A stretch of DNA of 64,000 nt. It comes from MGBC120314 sp051880495. GTDB lineage: Bacteria; Bacillota; Clostridia; Lachnospirales; Lachnospiraceae. The notes under the pieces were generated by a model. That model did not search any database. It was not told where the DNA came from and saw nothing but the letters and a program-made list of their open reading frames with translations. The stretch covers positions 60,080-124,079 of the forward strand of contig JBJEOB010000118.1 in assembly GCA_051880495.1 (NCBI GenBank). The letters run 5' to 3'. The position numbers and the translations under genes were made by a program. The number at the start of each line of letters is the position of its first letter. Positions within the stretch are counted from its first letter, which is position 1. Shown here in pieces: positions 1-8,329 of this stretch.

Positions 1-1196
1 AAAAACTTGGTAAAATAACGTTCCTTCTTGGACGGGTCTTCAAATCTGACTTCAAAATACTGTGTAAGCCACCATGGGGACTCCGCCAGAATATAGCCCT
101 TTGTTCCGGCAATAACAAGCTGTCCCTCGGATTTTACACCTACGCCGCTCTTGGATAATGCCATGCCGTTTTCATAGACAAAGGATGCCTTTGTGTACAA
201 ATCCAGCCCGTTTTCATCAAGACAGCTGTCAAATCTGACTTCCTTGTAATTAGTTCCCATCAGTTTAACAATTGGCAACAGTGTATGACTTCCAAACTCC
301 GTAAAGCCTCCGCCATATTCCAAATCTTTTCTCTCACGCATATCGGCGGCTGTAAGTCTTGTAAAACAAGCTTCAACATCACATACCCTTCCAATCACAC
401 CGCTTTTTGCAATTCCTATCATCTGTACAAATCCCGGACAGTATGCCGTCTTTATCGCTTCTAACAGAACACATTCTTTCCGCCTTGCGATTTCAAACAA
501 TTCTTGTGCTTCTGCCTTCTTAAATGCCAGCGGTTTTTCACAGAGTACATGCTTACCATGCTCCAATGCGGTCTTGGCATACCCATAGTGGGTCTCATGC
601 GGGGAAGCTATATAAACTGCATCAACCTGCTCCAGAAACTCCTCAAAATCATCTGAATAATGATCCAATTCAAACTTCTCGCAAAACTCCCTTGCGCTGT
701 CTATATTTATATTATAAACACTGTTTACAATGACACCACTGACATACTTGGCCTCCGGTACAAAACGTACCGCAATTCTTCCTGTTCCGATTACTCCAAT
801 GCGGATAATCGGATAATTCTGTGCACGCAGCATTGTAGACGATACATTTTTGGTTCTTTCGAGATATACTACCTCGCAAAACTCTTTCATATAATCAAAT
901 GCGCCTACCCAGTCTGAACCGACCGTAAATATATCGATGCCATATTTCTGGACATCCTCAACCTTTTGTCCCGGATGGTCCTCCACTATTATCTCGTCAG
1001 CAAATCCTGTCTTTCTTACATTTTCAATTCTCTTATCAAGGGAATCAACAATATTTAACTTGCCGCGTGACTCATCGTACTGCTCCGTTGTTACGCCGAC
1101 AATAAGATAGTCTCCTAAAGCTTTTGCTCTTTTTAACAGATTGTAATGTCCTTCATGAAACAAATCATAAGAACCATACGTAATTACCTTTTTCAC
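1..1196 (-). CDS. Cytidylyltransferase / Gfo-Idh-MocA oxidoreductase fusion (3' end cut off)
   Basis: The reading frame opens with GTG at 1196, four bases after the upstream stop, with GAGGAG as ribosome-binding site, and runs off the left edge (398 codons visible). Residues 1-130 look like a TagD/glycerol-3-phosphate cytidylyltransferase: TYGSYDLFHEGH carries the HxGH nucleotidyltransferase motif, and RTKNVSST matches the family's RTEGISTT motif. From about residue 140 a second domain starts with a Rossmann turn (IRIGVIGTGRIA) and has the CEKPL signature of Gfo/Idh/MocA dehydrogenases. Known families predict a CTP-dependent transfer and an NAD(P)-dependent redox step. The fusion suggests that one protein makes or modifies a CDP-activated polyol or small alcohol for the glycan. 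The substrate is not deducible. It is the last visible gene of the minus-strand glycan locus. Confidence 0.85.
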   Translation of the reverse strand, partial: MKKVITYGSYDLFHEGHYNLLKRAKALGDYLIVGVTTEQYDESRGKLNIVDSLDKRIENVRKTGFADEIIVEDHPGQKVEDVQKYGIDIFTVGSDWVGAFDYMKEFCEVVYLERTKNVSSTMLRAQNYPIIRIGVIGTGRIAVRFVPEAKYVSGVIVNSVYNINIDSAREFCEKFELDHYSDDFEEFLEQVDAVYIASPHETHYGYAKTALEHGKHVLCEKPLAFKKAEAQELFEIARRKECVLLEAIKTAYCPGFVQMIGIAKSGVIGRVCDVEACFTRLTAADMRERKDLEYGGGFTEFGSHTLLPIVKLMGTNYKEVRFDSCLDENGLDLYTKASFVYENGMALSKSGVGVKSEGQLVIAGTKGYILAESPWWLTQYFEVRFEDPSKKERYFTKF

Positions 1197-1200
1197 CTGT

Positions 1201-2172
1201 TTACTCCTCTTTTTTCTTCACAGAATCCTCTTCATCAAAATTTATCCTTCGTTCTTCTACTACCAGCGGTCTGTGAATTACTCTGGTATTGATATTTAAT
1301 ATATATTCTCCCAGAAGACCTATAAAAAATAACTGAATTGAACCAATAAAGAACATACCGATTATCAAAGGTGCATCACCGGCATTAAACGTATACCAGT
1401 GAAGACATTTGTATACAAAATAAAAAACTGCAATGAACAGACTGACTGCCGATGCAAAAAAGCCCATAAATGTTGCAAGTCGCAGTCCCACCTTCGTATA
1501 AGAGGTAAAACTTAACATTGCCGCATCATACAGGCTGTAAAAACTATTATGAGTCTTGCCGGCACGACGTTTGGCCTGTTCATATTCAACCTCTATCCGG
1601 TTAAATCCGTGACCGTATTCTGCCACAATTCCCCTTATAAACGGAATCGGATCATCCAACTGGCGGAGCAGTTCGATAAAAGTTTTGTCATACAGCCCAA
1701 ATCCTGTAAAATGTTCAATCATCTTCGTGTCAGACATATTTTTAATCAATTTATAATATACTGTTCTAAGGAAATAAATAAATCTGTTTTCCCTGCTGCT
1801 CGTCTTAATACCGCTGACAATTTTATGACCCTTCTCCCATTCCTCTACAAATCGCGGAATCATTTCAACCGGGTCCTGGAAATCACAGCACATACATATC
1901 GTGCAGTCGCCACTGGACTGACACATCGCATAGAAAGGCGAATTAAACTGTCCGAAATTGGTTACATTAAAAATTGCCTTGACCTTTGGGTCATTACTGC
2001 ACAAGCCCTCTATTTTGTCCCTTGTTCCATCGGTAGAACAGTTATCAATAAATATAATCTCATAATCATAGTTAGAAAGTGCCTCCTGTAAAACATTCTT
2101 TACGGAAAAGCACATCAATTCCACATTTTCAACTTCGTTATAGCATGGTATTACAATGCTTATTTTCTTCAT
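1201..2172 (-). CDS. GtrB/DPM1-like polyprenyl-phosphate glycosyltransferase, membrane-anchored
   Basis: A family-2 glycosyltransferase of 323 residues: ISIVIPCYNE opens the GT-A fold, IDNCSTDGT follows, and the acceptor side has CDFQDP. Two hydrophobic segments near residues 225-285 and the closing GEYILNINTRVIHRPL are typical of bactoprenol glucosyltransferases (GtrB, DPM1-like). Such enzymes load one sugar from a nucleotide donor onto undecaprenyl phosphate at the inner membrane face, for later flipping. I start at the ATG at 2172 (MKKISIV) because GGA lies seven bases upstream. An in-frame ATG at 2184 has AAGG directly abutting it. A promoter lies just upstream. The likely role, by inference, is making a lipid-linked donor for a side-chain sugar, perhaps the branched deoxysugar. 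Confidence 0.88.
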   Translation of the reverse strand: MKKISIVIPCYNEVENVELMCFSVKNVLQEALSNYDYEIIFIDNCSTDGTRDKIEGLCSNDPKVKAIFNVTNFGQFNSPFYAMCQSSGDCTICMCCDFQDPVEMIPRFVEEWEKGHKIVSGIKTSSRENRFIYFLRTVYYKLIKNMSDTKMIEHFTGFGLYDKTFIELLRQLDDPIPFIRGIVAEYGHGFNRIEVEYEQAKRRAGKTHNSFYSLYDAAMLSFTSYTKVGLRLATFMGFFASAVSLFIAVFYFVYKCLHWYTFNAGDAPLIIGMFFIGSIQLFFIGLLGEYILNINTRVIHRPLVVEERRINFDEEDSVKKKEE

Positions 2173-2207
2173 TTTATTTTCCATCCTTGCTAAAGGTACT
2201 TCTTTTT

Positions 2208-2236
2208 ATTATATCCCTTTATACTTATATCGTCAA
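2208..2236 (-). promoter_or_regulatory. Internal sigma-A promoter ahead of the GtrB-like gene
   Basis: On the minus strand TTGACG (2236-2231) and TATAAT (2213-2208) are separated by exactly 17 bases. The -35 box overlaps the stop codon of the SDR gene. This would give the GtrB-like gene and the fusion gene their own transcript. Confidence 0.65.
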
Positions 2237-3177
2237 TCTGCAGACATTTCCTGTTTAATCCACGCTATAGTCTGTTTAATACCGTCTTCAAACGGCACTG
2301 TCGGAATAAAGCCTGTATCTTTAGTTAATTCTGTAAGGTCCGCCTCTAAATGCATCACCTGATTATCGGCATATGGTATATCCCCAAATCCTAACTCACC
2401 CAGAGGTTTACCGTCTTTTTCTAATATTTCATATAACTTCTTAATGTATTCCCTGAGTTTCATTGCTCTTCCGCCACCCAGCACATATGTCTTCCCGTCA
2501 ACACCTTTTTGTGCCACCAAAAGCAGCGCTACTGCCGCGTCATACGAGTACAGATAATCCCACTTCTGCTCCCCTTTTGTAAGCATGGCACGCTTACCTT
2601 CAAGCAGATTTCTTATCGTTGATGAAATCATTGATTTTTCTGTATCATATGGGCCAAATACGCTTAAAACCTGTACCCAGTTAAATTTTATGTTCTTTTC
2701 TCTGCATAATTGTGCACAAGCTTTAGCAGCCTGTGACTTGGCTCTTCCGTACTCATTTTCCGGCTTTTTCTCAATATTTGTTGACAATTTCCCGTCAACT
2801 CTTCCGTATTCAGCCTGAGAGCCGACACCGACAAATGTATGACATCCAAGCTTATATGCCAGATGAACGGCATCAAGGGCAGATACTACATTAGACTCCT
2901 GAAATTCTTTATTATTCCTGTCGCTCCCGGTCGTTCCTCTCCATGCCAGATGAAAAAAAATGTCATATTTATTTTCTGATGCCGGATTGTATACAGACGT
3001 AATATCATCAAGGTCCGCCTCAACAACGTGTATATATCTGCTATGGGGTATTCTTTTGTTTCTTTCAGACCCCTTATGGCATATTACAAGTATTTCTCTT
3101 TCTTCATCTATGCATTTTTTTATAAGTGCCATTCCAATGGCACCCGTCGGACCGGTAATAACAATTTTTTCTTTCAT
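2233..3177 (-). CDS. NAD(P)-dependent SDR reductase/epimerase of the CDP-sugar cassette
   Basis: An extended short-chain dehydrogenase of 314 residues with the nucleotide-binding GPTGAIG near the N-terminus, a serine in GVGSQAEYG and the YxxxK pair in YGRAKS. I start at ATG 3177, one base after the rfbG stop and preceded by GGCAGG. A longer frame from 3201 would overlap rfbG and adds nothing conserved. Position after a YerE-like ThDP enzyme and rfbG suggests it reduces the keto group of the branched or 4-keto CDP-sugar, the job YerF does in yersiniose synthesis. That is inference from context. By sequence alone it could equally be a 4-epimerase or 4-reductase. Confidence 0.87.
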   Translation of the reverse strand: MKEKIVITGPTGAIGMALIKKCIDEEREILVICHKGSERNKRIPHSRYIHVVEADLDDITSVYNPASENKYDIFFHLAWRGTTGSDRNNKEFQESNVVSALDAVHLAYKLGCHTFVGVGSQAEYGRVDGKLSTNIEKKPENEYGRAKSQAAKACAQLCREKNIKFNWVQVLSVFGPYDTEKSMISSTIRNLLEGKRAMLTKGEQKWDYLYSYDAAVALLLVAQKGVDGKTYVLGGGRAMKLREYIKKLYEILEKDGKPLGELGFGDIPYADNQVMHLEADLTELTKDTGFIPTVPFEDGIKQTIAWIKQEMSAD

Positions 3178-3178
3178 C

Positions 3179-4249
3179 TTATTTACCTGCCAAGAACTCA
3201 CTAATCTGTTTTTCTGTTACATCGGACATGTTTTGTCCGTTTATATAGTCAGCATACCAGCTTACTGTTTTATCAACCGCCGTAAGTGCATTCCATTCAG
3301 GCTTCCAGCCAAGCCTTTCTTTAAGTTTTGAACAGTTGAGTTTAAGGAAATTGGCTTCGTGAGGGCCGCCCTTTGACATTGCCGTCCATCCTGTTTCTCT
3401 TCCGGTATACTTTTTCCATGATGAAACGAATCCATTTACAAGACTTTCTGTTGTCAGGCAGTCCTCTTCATCAGGTCCTACATTGTAGCTTCCGGCAAAT
3501 GATAAATCTTCATACTGCTTTTGCAGTATCGTCAGATATACATATATAGGTTCAAGCACATGCTGATACGGTCTGATAGAATTAGGGTTTCTGACCTCAA
3601 TCACCGTTCCTTTTTCGGCAGCCCTGAAACAATCCGGTATTATCCTGTCAACGGCAAAATCACCGCCGCCTATTACATTTCCTGCTCTTGCAGTCGAAAT
3701 TGCAATACTCCTTCCGTCACCTGTAAAAAATGAATTAACATAGGACGAGGTAACAAGCTCGGAGCAGGATTTTGAGTTGGAATACGGATCAAACCCGTTT
3801 AATTCCTCATCTTCCTTAAATGGTTTTTGAAGTTCCCTGTTCCTGTATACTTTATCCGTTGTAACATTGAGAAATGAACGGACACTCTCGTTTTTTCTGA
3901 CACATTCGAGAATGTTGACAGTTCCCATAACATTTACATCATATGTATATACCGGATTCTTATATGATTCCCTCACGATAGGCTGTGCTGCCATGTGAAT
4001 AATAAGCTCCGGTTTCTTTTCACTCACTACTTTATTAAGATGCTCAAGGTCTCTCACATCACCTGTAACAGATTCAATGTGCTTCTCAAGTTTGCACAAT
4101 TCAAAAACAGAAGGATTAGTAGGTGGTTTTAGTGCATAACCGGTAACATCTGCTCCAAGCATAAGAAGCAGTTCACACAACCAGCTTCCCTTAAAACCCG
4201 TATGACCTGTAACAAGTATTTTTTTATTCTTATAAAAAGACTTATCCAT
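3179..4249 (-). CDS. rfbG: CDP-glucose 4,6-dehydratase
   Basis: A 356-residue extended SDR of the usual RfbG/DdhB length. It has the NAD-binding GHTGFKGSW at residues 15-23, TTDKVY, and the catalytic Tyr/Lys in DPYSNSKS. The lysine-tryptophan pair after GHTGF distinguishes CDP-glucose dehydratases from RfbB-type enzymes. It converts CDP-D-glucose to CDP-4-keto-6-deoxyglucose, the substrate of the RfbH-type dehydrase encoded upstream on the same transcript. It ends one base before the next start, so translation is probably coupled. Confidence 0.95.
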   Translation of the reverse strand: MDKSFYKNKKILVTGHTGFKGSWLCELLLMLGADVTGYALKPPTNPSVFELCKLEKHIESVTGDVRDLEHLNKVVSEKKPELIIHMAAQPIVRESYKNPVYTYDVNVMGTVNILECVRKNESVRSFLNVTTDKVYRNRELQKPFKEDEELNGFDPYSNSKSCSELVTSSYVNSFFTGDGRSIAISTARAGNVIGGGDFAVDRIIPDCFRAAEKGTVIEVRNPNSIRPYQHVLEPIYVYLTILQKQYEDLSFAGSYNVGPDEEDCLTTESLVNGFVSSWKKYTGRETGWTAMSKGGPHEANFLKLNCSKLKERLGWKPEWNALTAVDKTVSWYADYINGQNMSDVTEKQISEFLAGK

Positions 4250-4269
4250 TTACCTGTCTCCCCTGACAT

Positions 4270-6084
4270 TTACTGCTCATCAACGAGCGGAATATACATA
4301 TTTTTCTTAAGTTCCTCACGAGGAAGGAATGGTGCAAGGTCTTCAAGCGGGGCACTTACCATAGTACCATCAGGCATTGTTTTACTTGCTGCCTTAGGTT
4401 CAAATTTCTGTTCCACATCAACAAAAACCTCACAAATCACAGGCCCCTTTTGCGACAGAACATCATCAATTACTGAAAGTTCATCATTGGAATGAATCGC
4501 ACTGTACGGATACCCGTATGCATACGCAATTCTTTCCATGGAAGGAAAACTTAAATCACCACTGTCATCACCAATTCCCACCAACGGTTCACCAAAGAAG
4601 TTCTTCTGTGTCTGCCTGATTGAATGATACCCCTGATTATTTATCACAAATATTTTTATCGGAAGCCTGTGATGAATGATGGTCTGAAGCTCCTGAATAT
4701 TCATCTGAATGCTTCCGTCGCCGGTAACATTAATTATTTCATCACATCCCGATGCAAAACATGCTCCTATTGCTGCCGGAAGATCATACCCCATGGATGC
4801 TATGGCTGAATTTATAATAAACCGCTGGTTTTTCTTAATCACATAAGCATGGCTTCCGACAACGCACGCCGAACCGTTTCCGACAACCGTTATTCTTCCT
4901 TCCGGAAGTGACTGACTTAATGTTTTTATAAATGCATAGACATTTGTCTTTTCCTGCTTATCAAAATGCTTAGGCAGAACAACCGGATATTCTTTCTTCC
5001 AATACTGACACCTGGTTATCCATTCTGTTTTCCTGTTAAGCTTTTCTGAAGCCAGGTTATTTAAAATGGCTTTTAGAAATCTTTTGGCATCTGCAGCCAC
5101 TGGAATATCTATATGTAAATCCGGTTTCTTTAATTCTTCCTTATCGACATCCTCAATTATCGTAAATGCAGCTCTTGCCCATGTTTTGTAATTATATCCG
5201 ACCTGCCTTATGCTCAGTCTGCTTCCAACGGATATAAAAAGGTCACAGTTCTGAACCGCAAAATTACCCGGACGGTCACCCATAATTCCTGCACGTCCGA
5301 CATATAACGGATTATCATCCTCAATAAGGTCGATGCTGTTCCAGCCTGTAACAACCGGAATGCCAAGACCATCTATGACTTTATCCAGTTCATCCTTAGC
5401 GCCTGCAATTCTTATGCCATTGCCGACATTTAGCACAGGGCGCACGGAATTATTAATCTTATCTATTACAACTCTCGCTATACTATCAAGCTCTTTGTCG
5501 CTTATTTCGTCAGTTTGTATCTCAGGCACATACGGTCTTAATTCATCCGTTTCCACATATGCACTTTGAACATTTAAAGGAATATCAAGCCAGCACGGAC
5601 CCGGACGTCCTGTCTTTGCAAGATAAAGTGCCTTTTCAAGACAATATCTTATTTCCATCGGATCTGTTATCATGCATGAATACTTCGTCATGCAGCCGAC
5701 AGCCTTTGTAATATCAAATTCCTGATCTCCGTAAGACCGTATATCAAGTCCCGTGCTTCTTGCCGTTGTGTCATATCTCACCTGGCCGGATAATATAAGC
5801 ATTGGAATTGAGTCCAGCCATCCGCCTACAACACCCGTGATTGCATTGGTTCCTCCGGGGCCCGTTGTTACGCATACGGCCGCAATCTTATTGTGTATTC
5901 TTGCGTAGCTTTCTGCAGCAATCGCACATGCCTGCTCGTGATGGTTATAAATGCATTTAAGTCCCTCTTTGTGACCAAGTCCGTCATTTAAATGCATTGC
6001 ACCACCGCCTGTTACCGTAAATACATGCTCTATTCCATTTTCAACAAGTGTATCTGCAATATAGTCTGCAACCCTCTTCTTCAT
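4270..6084 (-). CDS. ThDP-dependent acetolactate-synthase-like enzyme, probable YerE-type sugar branching enzyme
   Basis: 604 residues with the three-domain acetohydroxyacid-synthase plan. The N-terminal pyrimidine-binding domain has the activating glutamate at position 50 (YNHHEQACAIAAE) and TTGPGGTNAITG. The C-terminal domain has the ThDP/Mg motif starting GDGSIQMN near residue 455 and closing with INNQGYHS. Housekeeping IlvB would sit with ilvN and ilvC; here it lies between rfbH and rfbG. In Yersinia pseudotuberculosis YerE is a ThDP flavoenzyme that adds a two-carbon acetyl unit from pyruvate to C4 of CDP-4-keto-3,6-dideoxyglucose. I infer the same or a closely related reaction. FAD binding is expected from the family but not provable here. 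Confidence 0.83.
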   Translation of the reverse strand: MKKRVADYIADTLVENGIEHVFTVTGGGAMHLNDGLGHKEGLKCIYNHHEQACAIAAESYARIHNKIAAVCVTTGPGGTNAITGVVGGWLDSIPMLILSGQVRYDTTARSTGLDIRSYGDQEFDITKAVGCMTKYSCMITDPMEIRYCLEKALYLAKTGRPGPCWLDIPLNVQSAYVETDELRPYVPEIQTDEISDKELDSIARVVIDKINNSVRPVLNVGNGIRIAGAKDELDKVIDGLGIPVVTGWNSIDLIEDDNPLYVGRAGIMGDRPGNFAVQNCDLFISVGSRLSIRQVGYNYKTWARAAFTIIEDVDKEELKKPDLHIDIPVAADAKRFLKAILNNLASEKLNRKTEWITRCQYWKKEYPVVLPKHFDKQEKTNVYAFIKTLSQSLPEGRITVVGNGSACVVGSHAYVIKKNQRFIINSAIASMGYDLPAAIGACFASGCDEIINVTGDGSIQMNIQELQTIIHHRLPIKIFVINNQGYHSIRQTQKNFFGEPLVGIGDDSGDLSFPSMERIAYAYGYPYSAIHSNDELSVIDDVLSQKGPVICEVFVDVEQKFEPKAASKTMPDGTMVSAPLEDLAPFLPREELKKNMYIPLVDEQ

Positions 6085-6109
6085 AACGGCTCCTTTTCAA
6101 AACACGCTC

Positions 6110-7453
6110 TTACTTTGCCTGATTAACTGCTTCAATAATAGTTTCTGCCATATAATCTATCATTTCGTCAGTCATTCCCGGATAAACTCCGACCCAGAAT
6201 GACCGGTTCATTACATAATCTGTTCTCTCAAGACTTCCAACAACCCTAAAGCCCTCATTTTTTTCTCTCATTTCATCAAAACAAGGATGCTTTATCAGGT
6301 TACCTGCAAACAGCATTCTCGTCTGCACTCCATGCTCCTCAATGTATGGCACCACTTTGTTTCTGTCTATGTTTTCCCTGCATGTTATCAAAAATCCAAA
6401 CCAGCTCGGGTTTGAATTTTCCTCAGCCACAGGCAGAATAACGTCATTCGAAATAACTGACAATGCGGCCTTTAATCTGTTGAAATTGTGAATTCTCCTT
6501 TCAACAAACGATGGGAACTTCTCAAGCTGGGCACAGCCAATCGCAGCCTGCATATCAGTAGCCTTAAGGTTATAGCCAAAATGCGAATACACGTATTTGT
6601 GGTCATAACCAAGCGGAAGTTCACCAAACTGTCTGTCAAATCTGTGTCCACACAAATTGTCTTTTCCCGACGGACACACGCAGTCTCTTCCCCAGTCCCT
6701 GAAGGAACGTGCTATCCTGTTAAGAAGCGGATTGTCAGTATACACTGCACCGCCCTCTCCCATCGTCATATGATGAGGAGGATAAAAGCTTGACGTGCCT
6801 ATGTCACCAATCGTTCCCGTGAGTTTTTCCACTCCATCTATCTCATATGTGCTTCCAAGAGCATCACAATTATCCTCAATAAGCCAGAGATTATGTCTGT
6901 CGCAGAAATCTTTGACTTTCTTTAACGGAAACGGATTTCCAAGTGTATGGGCAATCATTACTGCCTTTGTTTTTTCCGAATATGCCTCTTCAAGCATATC
7001 AGCATCTATATTGTATCCCGGAATGGTAATATCAACAAATACCGGCACTGCGCCATACTGTATCATAGGTGTCACTGTAGTAGGGAAACCTGCTGCCACG
7101 GTTATGACTTCGTCACCGCGTTTAATCTGACGCTCCTTTAAAAGAGGTGATGTTAATGTCATAAAGGCAAGCAGATTAGCAGATGAACCTGAATTAACAA
7201 GCGAACAATATTTTACATTTAAGTATTTCGCAAATTCCTTCTCAAACTTTTCCGTATATCTGCCTGACGTAAGCCAGAACTCCAGTGCACTGTCAACAAG
7301 ATTCATCATTTCCTGACTGTCGTAAACTCTTGATGCATACGGTATTCTCTGCCCTTTGACATAATCCTCTTTCTTATGAAACTTCTCACAATATTCCTTC
7401 ACGCCGGAAAGTATTTCTTCTCTTGCTTCCTGTTCATTCATTCCTTCAAACAT
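6110..7453 (-). CDS. rfbH: CDP-4-keto-6-deoxyglucose 3-dehydrase (E1, RfbH/DdhC type)
   Basis: 447 residues with a PLP aminotransferase fold. Two traits identify the 3-deoxygenating dehydrase rather than a transaminase: the Schiff-base lysine is replaced by histidine (SFYPPHHMTMGEGG, residues 227-228), and four cysteines in iron-sulfur spacing are present (Cys196, then 258, 260 and 268, i.e. C-x-C-x7-C). The family uses PMP and a [2Fe-2S] cluster to remove the C3 hydroxyl of CDP-4-keto-6-deoxyglucose, with electrons from a reductase (E3/DdhD). No such reductase is encoded in the window. GAGGG six bases before ATG 7453 supports this start over the ATG at 7441. Confidence 0.95.
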   Translation of the reverse strand: MFEGMNEQEAREEILSGVKEYCEKFHKKEDYVKGQRIPYASRVYDSQEMMNLVDSALEFWLTSGRYTEKFEKEFAKYLNVKYCSLVNSGSSANLLAFMTLTSPLLKERQIKRGDEVITVAAGFPTTVTPMIQYGAVPVFVDITIPGYNIDADMLEEAYSEKTKAVMIAHTLGNPFPLKKVKDFCDRHNLWLIEDNCDALGSTYEIDGVEKLTGTIGDIGTSSFYPPHHMTMGEGGAVYTDNPLLNRIARSFRDWGRDCVCPSGKDNLCGHRFDRQFGELPLGYDHKYVYSHFGYNLKATDMQAAIGCAQLEKFPSFVERRIHNFNRLKAALSVISNDVILPVAEENSNPSWFGFLITCRENIDRNKVVPYIEEHGVQTRMLFAGNLIKHPCFDEMREKNEGFRVVGSLERTDYVMNRSFWVGVYPGMTDEMIDYMAETIIEAVNQAK

Positions 7454-7474
7454 ACTCTGCCCTCTGATTAAAAA

Positions 7475-8251
7475 TTATTCCCATACCTTCCATGGTGCAT
7501 TGCCCTGCGCCCACATCTGGTTCAGCTTGTCCATCTCACGCTTGGTGTCCATGCACTGCCAGAATCCGTCATGGCAGTATGCAACCAGCTCTTTTTCCTT
7601 GGCAAGCTTTTCTAACGGTTCCTTTTCAAAAACCGTAGTGTCATCCTGGATATAATCAAATATCTTAGGTTCCAGCACCATGTAACCTACATTTATACGG
7701 TTACCGTCCTTCTTCTTTTTCTCCCTGAACGATGTAACTGTCGCATCATCTTTAATATCAAGCACACCAAACCTCTGTTCAAGCGCAACGGCAGTCATTG
7801 TTGCAATCTTGCCATGTACTTTATGGAACTCAAGGAGTTTATTCATATCTATATCAGAAACGCCGTCACCGTATGTCATCATAAAAGGCTCGTCACCGAC
7901 ATATTTTCTTATTCGCTTAATTCTTCCGCCTGTCATCGTATCAAGTCCCGTATCTACCAGAGTCACCTTCCATGGTTCCGATACATTATTATGAACCGTC
8001 ATCCTGTTATGCTGTGTAAAATCAAATGTAACATCACTGGTATGAAGATAATAATCCGCAAACCACTCCTTGATAACGTGCTGCTTGTATCCGCAGCAAA
8101 TAATAAATTCATTAAAACCATAGTGTGAATATTCCTTCATAATATGCCACAGAATCGGCTTATCACCAATCTCTATCATCGGCTTTGGTTTCAGATAACT
8201 TTCCTCACTTATTCTGGTTCCATATCCACCAGCTAAAATAACAACCTTCAT
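7475..8251 (-). CDS. rfbF: Glucose-1-phosphate cytidylyltransferase
   Basis: 258 residues, the usual RfbF/DdhA length. The nucleotidyltransferase signature VVILAGGYGTRI is at the N-terminus, followed by KPKPMIEIGDKPILWHIM; GDGVSDID supplies a metal-binding aspartate. It makes CDP-glucose from CTP and glucose-1-phosphate and so commits carbon to the CDP-sugar branch. It is the first gene of a five-gene cassette (rfbF, rfbH, ThDP enzyme, rfbG, SDR) with gaps of 1-25 bases, and a promoter lies directly upstream. Confidence 0.96.
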   Translation of the reverse strand: MKVVILAGGYGTRISEESYLKPKPMIEIGDKPILWHIMKEYSHYGFNEFIICCGYKQHVIKEWFADYYLHTSDVTFDFTQHNRMTVHNNVSEPWKVTLVDTGLDTMTGGRIKRIRKYVGDEPFMMTYGDGVSDIDMNKLLEFHKVHGKIATMTAVALEQRFGVLDIKDDATVTSFREKKKKDGNRINVGYMVLEPKIFDYIQDDTTVFEKEPLEKLAKEKELVAYCHDGFWQCMDTKREMDKLNQMWAQGNAPWKVWE

Positions 8252-8293
8252 ACTTATTCACCTTCACAAAATACCATTTTATCCTGTTTAAAT

Positions 8294-8322
8294 ATTATAC
8301 ATTATTTGCCGGATAGAGTAAA
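8294..8322 (-). promoter_or_regulatory. Internal promoter of the CDP-sugar cassette
   Basis: In the 78-base gap between the flippase gene and rfbF, the minus strand reads TTTACT (8322-8317), 17 bases, then a perfect TATAAT (8299-8294). This gap is the widest inside the glycan locus and fits a separate transcription start for the CDP-deoxysugar genes. Confidence 0.65.
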
Positions 8323-8329
8323 TAATAAC

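Noticed and set aside
1549..2091. A 180-codon open frame on the plus strand opposite the GtrB-like gene
   Set aside because: It has no ribosome-binding site, has odd composition and mirrors a well-supported glycosyltransferase.
4270..6084. Housekeeping acetolactate synthase (IlvB)
   Set aside because: There is no ilvN/ilvC nearby and the gene is embedded between rfbH and rfbG, so a YerE-like role fits better.
6110..7453. Sugar aminotransferase (DegT type)
   Set aside because: The PLP lysine is histidine and four iron-sulfur cysteines are present, which mark the 3-dehydrase.
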